Notes under the pieces: model-generated | What the model was told of the DNA's origin: nothing | Databases searched by the model: none | Seen by the model: the letters and a program-made list of their open reading frames with translations, nothing else | Origin: an uncultured Clostridium sp. | GTDB lineage: Bacteria; Bacillota; Clostridia; Lachnospirales; Lachnospiraceae | Reading direction: 5' to 3' | Length of the DNA: 40,833 nt | NCBI GenBank assembly: GCA_900543885.1 | Contig: UQTA01000024.1 | Location: 1-40,833 of the forward strand | Shown: positions 34,003-40,833 of the stretch, piece after piece | Layout: each line of letters begins with the position of its first letter | Position numbering within the stretch: the stretch's first letter is position 1 | Position numbers and translations under genes: made by a program

Positions 34003-34266
34003 TTGGCTAACATTAAATCTGCAAAAAAGAGAATCTTAGTAAACGAAACTAAGGCTGCAAGAAACAAGGCGATCAGATCTAAGGTTAAAACTGCGATCAA
34101 GAAAGTTGAGGCTGCTGTAGCTGCTGGAGATAAGGCTGCTGCTCAGGCTGCACTGGTTGCTGCTACTACCGAGATCGATAAGGCCTGCACCAAGGGTGTA
34201 TATCACAAGAACAATGCTGCCCGCAAAGTTTCTCGTGTATCCAAGGCTGTTAATTCTATCGCTTAA
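34003..34266 (+). CDS. rpsT: 30S ribosomal protein S20
   Basis: This is the 87-residue ribosomal protein S20, which binds 16S rRNA early in 30S assembly. The start 'ANIKSAKKRI' and the Ala/Lys-rich helical body are diagnostic, with 'NETKAARNKAIRSKVKTAIKK' and the ending 'HKNNAARKVSRVSKAVNSIA'-like tail. The start codon is TTG (34003), with GGAGGTG eight bases before it; no ATG is available. E. coli rpsT also uses UUG, where it helps autoregulation, so the weak start may be functional. It is monocistronic, with its own promoter and terminator. Confidence 0.98.
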   Translation: MANIKSAKKRILVNETKAARNKAIRSKVKTAIKKVEAAVAAGDKAAAQAALVAATTEIDKACTKGVYHKNNAARKVSRVSKAVNSIA

Positions 34267-34301
34267 TTTATAGAATTCGATCAATCGATACCCAAAATAA
34301 A

Positions 34302-34333
34302 ACTCTCCGGATTAACCCACCGGAGAGTTTTTT
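34302..34333. terminator. Bidirectional terminator between rpsT and the TIGR01440 gene
   Basis: ACTCTCCGG pairs with CCGGAGAGT (9 bp, 9-nt loop), followed by a T-run; an A-rich run on the other side serves the minus strand. Confidence 0.9.
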
Positions 34334-34348
34334 GTTGTAATTATTATC

Positions 34349-34954
34349 CTACATCTGTTCTTCATCATAGCGCGCTCTGATGCCGCCTACAAATTTCAAA
34401 CGTGTTCTTGCACATACTACATGAGCACCGCCAATGGCTTTTGTCTGAATTCTTACTGGAACAGCCACATCTCTCATATGCATACCGATCAACGTATCTC
34501 CTATATCTATACCTGCATGTGCCTTAATATGCTCTACTGCTACCGGATGTTCTAATGTATGATAAGCCGCCGTAGAAAATGATCCGCCGGCTTTCAGCTG
34601 TGGAACTACATTTACAGGCTCATATCCATACTTTTCTGCTGCCTCTTCTTCCAGGATCAGAGAACGGTTTAAATGCTCACAGCACTGCGCAGCCAGATAA
34701 ATCCCCAATGGCTTTAACTCTTCGTACAATGCCTTATATACCGTCTGTCCAATAGTCTCACTGGAATGGGAACCGATCTTATAACTTCCGATCTCGCTTG
34801 AAGAACAACCCACCACCAAAATCTGACCTGGTTTCATTTTCGCAACAGCCAGAAGCTCTTTTAAAACTGCTTTGGTCTGTGTGCGGATCTCATTTAATAC
34901 TTCATCGCTTTCTTTTTCCGTTGCCACTCCTGGCATTATTTTTTCTTCTGCCAT
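34349..34954 (-). CDS. TIGR01440/UPF0340 (YwlG-like) family protein
   Basis: This 201-residue protein of the conserved TIGR01440/UPF0340 family (B. subtilis YwlG) has no established biochemical function. The family stretch 'LVVGCSSSEIGSYKIGSHSS' lies near residue 45, followed by 'AAQCCEHLNRSL' and 'VVPQLKAGGSFSTAAY'. These residues resemble a nucleotide- or sugar-binding fold, but no catalytic claim is made. AAAGGAG precedes the ATG. It starts 30 bp after the holA stop on the same strand, so the two probably share a transcript, and it ends at the bidirectional terminator. Confidence 0.88.
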   Translation of the reverse strand: MAEEKIMPGVATEKESDEVLNEIRTQTKAVLKELLAVAKMKPGQILVVGCSSSEIGSYKIGSHSSETIGQTVYKALYEELKPLGIYLAAQCCEHLNRSLILEEEAAEKYGYEPVNVVPQLKAGGSFSTAAYHTLEHPVAVEHIKAHAGIDIGDTLIGMHMRDVAVPVRIQTKAIGGAHVVCARTRLKFVGGIRARYDEEQM

Positions 34955-34984
34955 TTATTTTTCTCTCCTTTACTGTGTTCTTTT

Positions 34985-35962
34985 CTAATATTTATTGGCG
35001 ATCAACAGTTCCACTGCCAAACGATCTGATAGTTTCCCTGTTTTCACACTTTCTTCTGCATCAACACATAGATTTACATAAGATAAGATCTGTTCTTTTG
35101 TAAATGTTTTCGCCTGAATCATTATTTTTCCTGTTACAAAAGGCTGGATCTTTAATTTAGAAGAAATGGTACTTTTATCCATTCCTCTCCCCATCAGTTC
35201 TTTTACCTGAAGGATCTGATTAAACTGCCTTGCGATCAGAAATAAAATACGCATGGGCGGCTCTTTTAAGGTAAGAAGATCTTCATAAAGATCCATGGCT
35301 TTTCTGGTCTGCCTGTTTGCAATGGCTGCGATCATGTCAAATATTTTATTCGTCACCTGAGTAATGCAAACTGCATCAATATCTTCTTCTGTGATCACAT
35401 CCCGTCCCAGAGTATAGCTGATCACCTTATCCAGCTCAGAAGTGATATTTTCCATATCATCTCCCGTTTTCCCAAGAAAATATTCCATGGCACGGTTCGT
35501 TATCTTTTTACCGTTTCTGGCCAGTATTCCTGCCGCCCATCTGGCAAGCTGAGTACTGTCCTGGCGTTCCATTTCTGCAATATAACCATATTTTTTCACC
35601 GCCTTATACATACGGCTGCGCTTATCCACCTCTGTTTCCACAAACAGAAGGCAGGTGGTATCTGGAATGTTTTCTATATAAGCACTCATTTCATCTGCGC
35701 CTGTTCCGCCTTTGAACCATCCGCTGTCTTCCATAAGAATCAGACGTTTCTCAGCAAAAAACGGCATTGTATCGGAAAGGCTGATGATCTCATTTACATT
35801 CATGCCCTTTCCTTCGTAATAATTATAGTTCATGGAATCGCCCTGAGTAATAGCTTCACGCAGGCGGTTTTTATAGCTTTTTTTCAAAAATGCCTCTTCA
35901 CCAAAGAGAAGATACACTTTCTTAAAATCATTATTTTTTATGTCCTGATTCAGAGTCTGCAT
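34985..35962 (-). CDS. holA: DNA polymerase III subunit delta
   Basis: This is the 325-residue clamp-loader delta subunit, which opens the beta clamp during loading at replication forks. Family features are the N-terminal 'VYLLFGEEAFLKKSY' (about 16-30), the beta-clamp-opening region after 'LSDTMPFFAEKRLILME', and the C-terminal collar helices with 'PPMRILFLIARQFNQILQVKEL'. The length is normal. AGGAG lies about 12 bases before the ATG at 35962. It is divergent from the marR gene across a 374-bp gap filled with unusual inverted repeats. Confidence 0.95.
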   Translation of the reverse strand: MQTLNQDIKNNDFKKVYLLFGEEAFLKKSYKNRLREAITQGDSMNYNYYEGKGMNVNEIISLSDTMPFFAEKRLILMEDSGWFKGGTGADEMSAYIENIPDTTCLLFVETEVDKRSRMYKAVKKYGYIAEMERQDSTQLARWAAGILARNGKKITNRAMEYFLGKTGDDMENITSELDKVISYTLGRDVITEEDIDAVCITQVTNKIFDMIAAIANRQTRKAMDLYEDLLTLKEPPMRILFLIARQFNQILQVKELMGRGMDKSTISSKLKIQPFVTGKIMIQAKTFTKEQILSYVNLCVDAEESVKTGKLSDRLAVELLIANKY

Positions 35963-36034
35963 ATGATTATCTGGCTCCTGTTTTCTTGCATTTATCTGAT
36001 TCGCTGTGAATCCGGCAATCTCAGCTCATTTCTT

Positions 36035-36217
36035 GCTTGTAAAAAACAAATGTCGCCTTCGGCGCCGCTTGTTTTTTCCTGCGCTCATTACCTCTTAGAC
36101 TCAGGTTTCCCGCGCTAGCGCGCTTTACTGCCTGCTTACGCAGGCGAAACCTTCGTTAATGGCTTGTAAAAAACAAATGTCGCCTCCGGCGCCGCTTGTT
36201 TTTTCCTGCGCTCATTA
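36035..36217. repeat. Duplicated terminator-like hairpin around a double stem
   Basis: A 56-bp unit (36035-36090) starting GCTTGTAAAAAACAA recurs at 36162-36217 with one substitution. Each unit folds by AAAAAACAA/TTGTTTTTT around a CGCCTTCGGCG (or CTCCGG) tip. Between them, GGTTTC/GAAACC (36104-36109, 36146-36151) encloses two hairpins, GCGCTAGCGC and GCCTGC-ttac-GCAGGC. It occupies most of the holA-marR divergent gap (35963-36336). No gene ends here to need termination. Confidence 0.75.
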
Positions 36218-36249
36218 TATCATACCTGCTTTGAAAAGGCAAAAATGTA

Positions 36250-36301
36250 TTGACAATCGGGCTTACTTGGTTTAATCTTTTAAATAGTTCTTTTTGGAAC
36301 T
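36250..36301 (+). promoter_or_regulatory. marR promoter and candidate MarR operator
   Basis: TTGACA (36250-36255) and TAATCT (36273-36278) are 17 bp apart. The inverted repeat AGTTC-tttttg-GAACT (36286-36301) covers the expected transcription start and is embedded in a wider TTTAAAT...ATTTAAA symmetry, as expected for autorepression by MarR. Confidence 0.65.
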
Positions 36302-36336
36302 GTTTTATTTAAAACCTTTAGAAAGGAGCCTTTTAC

Positions 36337-36813
36337 ATGATATGTATCACAGATTTTCTCATGCACATCCGTTTGACCATGAAGTTACAAGAGCAGATGC
36401 TAAAAAACATCTGTGAAAAATGGCGGCTGACCATAACGGAAGGAAAAGTAATAACATTTCTGTATAATAATCCTGGTAAGGATACCGCAGCAGATATTAC
36501 AGAACTGCGCATGCTTTCCAAAGGAAATGTATCCCAGGCAGTGGAAAGTCTGATCCAAAAAGGACTTTTAACACGAAGCGCAGACCAAAATGACCGAAGG
36601 AAGATCCATTTATCTCTTCTTTCGCCAGCAAAAGAAATTACAAATGCAATTCATGTCATGCAGAAAAATCTTTACGGACAGATTTTTAACGGCCTGTCAG
36701 AAGAAGATCTGAAAATTTATGAACGGATTAATCAGAAGATCATGGAGAATACAACAAATGCTATAAAAGAAAGGAATAGAGAAAATGAATTTACAACAAA
36801 AGAAAGACAATAG
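36337..36813 (+). CDS. MarR-family transcriptional regulator
   Basis: This 158-residue winged-helix regulator has the DNA-binding core at residues about 30-100, including 'DITELRMLSKGNVSQAVESLIQKGLL' and the wing 'DQNDRRKIHLSLLSP', followed by a dimerisation helix. AAAGGAG precedes the ATG at 36337. The gene overlaps the following MATE gene by 29 bp, so the two form an operon. The likely role is ligand-relieved repression of the exporter through the palindrome at its own promoter (inference). Confidence 0.92.
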   Translation: MICITDFLMHIRLTMKLQEQMLKNICEKWRLTITEGKVITFLYNNPGKDTAADITELRMLSKGNVSQAVESLIQKGLLTRSADQNDRRKIHLSLLSPAKEITNAIHVMQKNLYGQIFNGLSEEDLKIYERINQKIMENTTNAIKERNRENEFTTKERQ

Positions 36814-38158
36814 TTTTCTCGCAACAGAACCTTTGGGAAAGCTTCTATTAAAATTGTCTCTTCCCACCGTTACTGCCCAGATCATCAACATGCTGTATAA
36901 CATTGTAGATCGTATTTACATTGGCCATATACCTGAAACCGGTGCCCTGGCACTTACTGGCGTAGGCGTATGTATGCCTCTGATCATGATCGTATCTGCC
37001 TTTGCGGCATTAGTAGGCAACGGCGGTGCTCCCAGAGCTTCTATTTTCATGGGAAAAGGGGATAAGGAATCAGCAGAACGGACCCTTGGCAACTGCTTTA
37101 CCACCCAGATTTTTGTATCGTTTCTGCTGACTTTGATCCTTTTTACCGGAAACAGAAGCTTTCTTATGGCTTTTGGAGCCAGTGAGAATACCATTCCTTA
37201 CGCAGTCGCCTATATGAATATTTATTCCCTTGGAACGATTTTCGTACAGCTGACTCTTGGTATGAATGCATTTATTACAGCTCAGGGCTTCGCAAAAACC
37301 GGTATGCTTTCTGTTTTAGTAGGCGCAGCCAGCAACATTATCCTGGATCCAATCTTCATTTTCGCATTTCATATGGGTGTTCGGGGTGCTGCTCTTGCAA
37401 CGATCATTTCCCAGGCTCTTTCATGTACATGGGTCTTAAGCTTCCTTATGAGCAAAAAATCTTATCTTAAGATCCGCCGCTGCAATATGAAACTGCAAAA
37501 AAATATTATTCTTCCAAGCCTTGCATTGGGGCTTTCCACCTTTATCATGCAATCCAGTGAAAGTGTTATTTCCGTATGTTTCAATTCTTCTTTGCTAAAA
37601 TACGGCGGAGATCTTGCAGTTGGTGCCATGACTATTTTAACAAGTGCCATGCAGTTTGCACTTTTACCTCTTCAAGGTCTTGGACAAGGTGCACAGCCGA
37701 TCATCAGCTACAATTATGGTGCCGGACAGACAAAACGGGTAAAAGATTCGTTTAAACTGCTTTTAAAGATTGATCTTTCCTATTCTGCACTGATGTGGCT
37801 TTTAGTTATGCTGTTCCCAGCAGGCTTTGCTTCCATTTTCACTTCCGATCAGGCACTTTTAACCTTTACAGCTCATGCACTGCGGATTTATATGGCTTCT
37901 ATCCTTTTGTTTGGTATTCAGATGGCCTGCCAGATGACCTTTACCTCTATCGGAAGTGCAAAAGCTTCTATTATGGTCGCTGTTACCAGAAAATTCATTC
38001 TGCTGCTTCCTCTGATTTACATTATGCCACACATTTACACAGTCGATCAGACTTCTGCAGTTTATATGGCAGAACCTATTGCTGACTTTCTGGCAATCTG
38101 CTTTACAAGTATACTATTCCGGGTTGAGTTTAAGAAGGCACTGGCTAAACAGATGTAG
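36785..38158 (+). CDS. MATE-family multidrug efflux transporter
   Basis: This 457-residue MATE transporter has 12 membrane helices. It starts 'LGKLLLKLSLPTVTAQIINMLYNIVDRIYIGH', which contains the helix-1 'SLPT' pattern, and has 'GNGGAPRASIFMGKGD' and 'PLQGLGQGAQPIISYNYGAG', which place it in the DinF/MepA-like branch. The start overlaps the marR coding end by 29 bp with GGA upstream. MarR-MATE pairs such as mepR-mepA control drug efflux (family knowledge); substrates here are unknown. The 164 bp after it show nothing recognised. Confidence 0.92.
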   Translation: MNLQQKKDNSFLATEPLGKLLLKLSLPTVTAQIINMLYNIVDRIYIGHIPETGALALTGVGVCMPLIMIVSAFAALVGNGGAPRASIFMGKGDKESAERTLGNCFTTQIFVSFLLTLILFTGNRSFLMAFGASENTIPYAVAYMNIYSLGTIFVQLTLGMNAFITAQGFAKTGMLSVLVGAASNIILDPIFIFAFHMGVRGAALATIISQALSCTWVLSFLMSKKSYLKIRRCNMKLQKNIILPSLALGLSTFIMQSSESVISVCFNSSLLKYGGDLAVGAMTILTSAMQFALLPLQGLGQGAQPIISYNYGAGQTKRVKDSFKLLLKIDLSYSALMWLLVMLFPAGFASIFTSDQALLTFTAHALRIYMASILLFGIQMACQMTFTSIGSAKASIMVAVTRKFILLLPLIYIMPHIYTVDQTSAVYMAEPIADFLAICFTSILFRVEFKKALAKQM

Positions 38159-38322
38159 TATCTGTTAAAAATACCTGTGTACTGTATCACTCACATTTCG
38201 CATAATAACCTGTCTAAATTTCAATCTGCGCCATTATACTGAACGTGAATGATGCGGTACACCAAATAAAATCAACTTAAAAATACAGTCAGCTTAGAGA
38301 GAAAATTCGGAATAAAGCGGAT

Positions 38323-38793
38323 TCAGTATTCAGATATGGGACTTTCAAGAATGTATTTCAAAAGTCCCTGGCAACCTTCTGTCACATCATTCCATGTAGC
38401 TTCAAAATCCCCTGTGTACCATGGATCTGCCACATCCCGGCTGCTGCCGGCAAAGAACATCATCTTAAATATCTTTCCTGACGGATCACCGCCGGTGATC
38501 CGTTTTATATTGCGAATATTCCATTCATCCATACCTATAATATAATCATACATTCCATAATCCGCACGGGTCATCTGTCTTGCACGGTGATCATCACATG
38601 CGATTCCCGCCTGAGCCAGCTTCGCCCTTGTTCCCCGATGAACCGGATTACCGATTTCTTCCGTGGATGTTGCTGCAGATGCTATATAAAACTGATCTGC
38701 AAGATTTGCCTTTTTCACCAGATCTTTCATTACGTATTCTGCCATTGGGGAGCGACAGATGTTGCCGTGGCAGATGAAAAGTATTTTTATCAT
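38323..38793 (-). CDS. Low-molecular-weight protein tyrosine phosphatase
   Basis: This is a 156-residue LMW-PTP family phosphatase. The P-loop is C8-HGNIC-R14-S15 in 'ICHGNICRSP', and the general-acid aspartate sits in 'DPWYTGDF'. It removes phosphate from tyrosine or arginine residues of cytoplasmic proteins. The open frame extends 15 codons further upstream, but AAGGAG eight bases before the ATG at 38793 and the family start choose the shorter form. It appears monocistronic. Confidence 0.93.
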   Translation of the reverse strand: MIKILFICHGNICRSPMAEYVMKDLVKKANLADQFYIASAATSTEEIGNPVHRGTRAKLAQAGIACDDHRARQMTRADYGMYDYIIGMDEWNIRNIKRITGGDPSGKIFKMMFFAGSSRDVADPWYTGDFEATWNDVTEGCQGLLKYILESPISEY

Positions 38794-38911
38794 TATTTTA
38801 TTTCTCCTTGAATTGCCCCGGAATGCCCTGTTTTGCAAGGGTTTCTGGGCTTCGTGTGGTTTGCTCTGAAATTACAGATTGTGGCAAATCAGAGCAGAAT
38901 TGAGCAAGTTG

Positions 38912-38961
38912 TTACTACCTATTAGTAGTAAAATTGGTAGTAAAAGGGAATGGGTTACTAC
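38912..38961. promoter_or_regulatory. Four TTACTAC heptamers in symmetrical order
   Basis: TTACTAC occurs at 38912-38918 and 38955-38961, and its complement GTAGTAA at 38925-38931 and 38937-38943, an outer/inner mirror arrangement within 50 bp. It lies at the boundary between the conserved phosphatase gene and the AT-rich block containing a recombinase. Recombinase arm-binding or attachment-site function is a guess. Confidence 0.4.
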
Positions 38962-38982
38962 TAAGGATTTTTACACTATATT

Positions 38983-40539
38983 TTACAATTTAGCTATAAA
39001 ATAATTCCATATGGTAGATATAACATTTGCAATCACTTTTGCCTTATCAGGAAAAATAACAAAAAACAAAGTTGCCGCAGTTAAAATTGTCATTATCACA
39101 TTCAATCTCAAACTGTATGCAGTGTTTTTATAATCTGCCAGATTTTGTAAAATCATTTTCTTTTCTTCAAACTCGGCAAGTACCATGTCTATGTCTTCAT
39201 CTATTTTTCTTGATTCAGAAATAGCATTATCACAAAAACTTTTATGTGAAATAAAGAAATGCTTCAATGCGAAGTCAGCCACCGTGTCACTGTACGCATA
39301 CACATCAGCAAATCTCTTTTTTGATTTATCCCAAATATCATCTCTTTTATACCTATTAAAATCATCTATTTCCATTGAAAAATTATATTTAAGTTTTAGA
39401 AGTGATTCTAGATTATTTCTTTTTAACTTGATTTTATCTAATTTATGCTTGTACTCTACAAGTGTTTTTCCTGCCTCTCTGGACAACATATCCAAAAACA
39501 TAAATTTAAAATAATCTATCGCATACTCTTTGACATGATAATAAACCCTGTCCTTTATTGATTCAAACTGTCCTATTTCAATTCCGTCATCCTTAAATAT
39601 ATAAATAAGCCGATTGCTCGCATATAACCTACCGTACCTTTCTGAAAGTGTATTTTCAAAAAACATTTTTTGTCTCTCATCTACAAATTGACCTTGATAA
39701 TCTTCAACCCCTATTGAATACCAAAAATATCTATTATCATCACGCCAATCAATATTTGTACTGTAAACTTCTATTCTAGGTGGAGAAACCTTTTTATTAT
39801 GAAAAACAAACGGAAATAATGAACTAAGTTCTTCTAAAAACTCCCATTCTATATAACTAATAAATTCATATATTTTATCAGCCTTTAGAGAATTATCATT
39901 ATATCGAGCAACCGAATAATTTTTAAATGCTCCTGTTGTTTTACTATTTCCCGTTAGTGTTTGAAATGCATATCCTCTATCTTCATAATAATTGTTATCG
40001 ATAATCTGCTTAAGTTTTTCCTTTTTATCATTTTTTAATTTAATATCAAAAATCAAAGAAAGATACCCTGAATTAACATTGCATATTTTCACAGTGAAGT
40101 AATCTATAGCATTCTCAAGTGGATGATTTTTAAATTCAAACAAACCACAATCCACAACATTATACCAAGCAAGTAGAGACTCATCCATCTGCTCAATTCT
40201 CTTGCAAATTTCATCTAGTCCTTCTATGGGGGTCACCATAAAACGATTAGACCGCCTTTTCTGTAATAGTAATCTCACTCCTTTTTGCAGCTGCTTAATA
40301 TCTTCTCTTCTAATTAAGTCTGATACAACTATTGAATACATATCAAAAAATGCATTATCTGGCAAAGAATTGTCATCTCTTAAATTAAAATGGTCATACC
40401 CATAAATAGTATTATAATTATTTTTCCAAAATGTCTTTCTCTTTCCTGGTAAAATCGATAATAATTTAGCTCTATGTTTTGCATACGAATATAAAAAATC
40501 TTCTTTTCTTATTTTATTTCTCAATCCATAATATTTCAA
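38983..40539 (-). CDS. Large orphan protein with C-terminal membrane helix
   Basis: This protein of about 518 residues is not recognised. It is rich in Tyr, Phe, Asp, Asn and Lys and encoded by DNA much more AT-rich than its neighbours. The first 440 residues look soluble. A likely coiled region (about 375-400, 'LVEYKHKLDKIKLKRNNLESL') precedes a helical part, and one membrane helix lies near the C-terminus (about 480-503, 'VIMTILTAATLFFVIFP'), so it is probably tail-anchored with the bulk in the cytoplasm. The frame opens with an earlier TTG, but AGGAG eight bases before the TTG at 40539 makes that the better start. It lies beside a recombinase gene, which suggests cargo of an integrative element; defence or regulation are possible roles, without direct evidence. 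Confidence 0.65.
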   Translation of the reverse strand: MKYYGLRNKIRKEDFLYSYAKHRAKLLSILPGKRKTFWKNNYNTIYGYDHFNLRDDNSLPDNAFFDMYSIVVSDLIRREDIKQLQKGVRLLLQKRRSNRFMVTPIEGLDEICKRIEQMDESLLAWYNVVDCGLFEFKNHPLENAIDYFTVKICNVNSGYLSLIFDIKLKNDKKEKLKQIIDNNYYEDRGYAFQTLTGNSKTTGAFKNYSVARYNDNSLKADKIYEFISYIEWEFLEELSSLFPFVFHNKKVSPPRIEVYSTNIDWRDDNRYFWYSIGVEDYQGQFVDERQKMFFENTLSERYGRLYASNRLIYIFKDDGIEIGQFESIKDRVYYHVKEYAIDYFKFMFLDMLSREAGKTLVEYKHKLDKIKLKRNNLESLLKLKYNFSMEIDDFNRYKRDDIWDKSKKRFADVYAYSDTVADFALKHFFISHKSFCDNAISESRKIDEDIDMVLAEFEEKKMILQNLADYKNTAYSLRLNVIMTILTAATLFFVIFPDKAKVIANVISTIWNYFIAKL

Positions 40540-40604
40540 AATATCATCTCCTATTCGATACAATCCCGAATTGTATTATATCCCTATAACCGACTTTTTT
40601 CCAC

Positions 40605-40634
40605 AAAAAACGCCCCAACCTAAGCCAGAGCGTC
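40605..40634 (-). terminator. Terminator of the recombinase gene
   Basis: On the minus strand ACGCTC pairs with GGGCGT (one T-G pair) and is followed by TTTTTT, 15 bp after the recombinase stop. Confidence 0.6.
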
Positions 40635-40648
40635 ATCCCTCTTCTATA

Positions 40649-40833
40649 TTAAACTACCTTAAACATCTTCTGCGACATTGGTTTCTCTTTCTTCTGATCA
40701 ACCTCCACCTGTGCCTTCCTAAACTCTTCCATTCGTTTCAGTTCTTCCTCTGCATCATCGAATCCGATATGCGTGTACACATTCATTGTGACCGATATAT
40801 CCGAATGCCCCATGAGGTACTGCAGTGTCTTGG
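40649..40833 (-). CDS. Tyrosine recombinase/integrase, C-terminal part
   Basis: These are the last 60 residues of a phage/ICE-type tyrosine recombinase; the gene continues beyond the right edge. The catalytic tail is clear: 'LQYLMGHSDISVTMNVYTHIGFDDAEEEL', in which H of 'GHSD' and the nucleophilic tyrosine of 'VYTH' are family residues. A Lys/Glu-rich tail ends in 'MSQKMFKVV'. Together with the low-GC orphan gene, it suggests the window reaches the edge of an integrative element. Confidence 0.9.
   Translation of the reverse strand, partial: KTLQYLMGHSDISVTMNVYTHIGFDDAEEELKRMEEFRKAQVEVDQKKEKPMSQKMFKVV

Noticed and set aside
36035..36217. CRISPR array
   Set aside because: Only two repeat units, with a single long structured interval and no cas genes.

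Overview
The window looks like a chromosomal segment of an anaerobic Gram-positive gut-type bacterium, most likely a Lachnospiraceae / Clostridium cluster XIVa member (inference). The clues are strong AGGAGG-type ribosome binding sites, TTGACA/TATAAT promoters, DUF1836, AGCS and NhaC transporters, selenium-associated purine genes and an ssrA gene with the tag ANDELAYAA. No rRNA, tRNA or CRISPR array was seen.

Layout. Bases 124-7,000 hold transport genes: a Kef/CPA2-type antiporter divergent from a LysR regulator, an AGCS amino-acid symporter, and a NhaC-MATE pair. Bases 7,200-12,650 hold housekeeping genes: a TrmA/RlmD-type RNA methyltransferase, a small acidic membrane protein, PcrA helicase and a DUF1836 regulator. 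Bases 12,990-29,690 hold the centrepiece, a complete anaerobic purine (xanthine/urate) degradation locus. Bases 30,000-36,000 hold a SIMPL lipoprotein, tmRNA, an IS66-type insertion sequence, rpsT, a TIGR01440 protein and holA. Bases 36,000-38,800 hold a MarR-MATE operon and a low-molecular-weight phosphatase. The last 2 kb is AT-rich and looks like the edge of an integrative element: an orphan 518-residue protein and the C-terminus of a tyrosine recombinase that runs off the window.

How the purine locus works together. It has three units. Unit 1 (+) is a fused 2Fe-2S/molybdopterin xanthine dehydrogenase followed two bases later by a four-cluster RnfB-like ferredoxin. Unit 2 (-) is ssnA, a structured leader, ygfK, a DUF3343 putative Se/S carrier and a hydantoinase-type hyuA. 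Unit 3 (+) is a YheO-type regulator, ygeX, ygeY, ygeW, a carbamate kinase and an NCS2 purine permease. The gene set matches the conserved anaerobic urate/purine cluster known from gut bacteria. Purine enters through the permease, is modified by Mo/Se redox enzymes (XDH, YgfK), and is opened and trimmed by amidohydrolases (SsnA, HyuA) and an M20 hydrolase (YgeY). YgeW and carbamate kinase then recover ATP from a carbamoyl group, and YgeX releases pyruvate and ammonia from 2,3-diaminopropionate. The order of steps is inferred from the families.

The least explained material lies between genes. The ygfK leader can fold into a four-helix junction and may be a Moco-type riboswitch. A set of very small mobile elements (31, 44 and about 133 bp) has GTTAC ends, and three of them have exact 8-bp target duplications, the same length as that of the resident IS66 element. 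A duplicated terminator-like hairpin lies in a divergent intergenic region where no gene ends.
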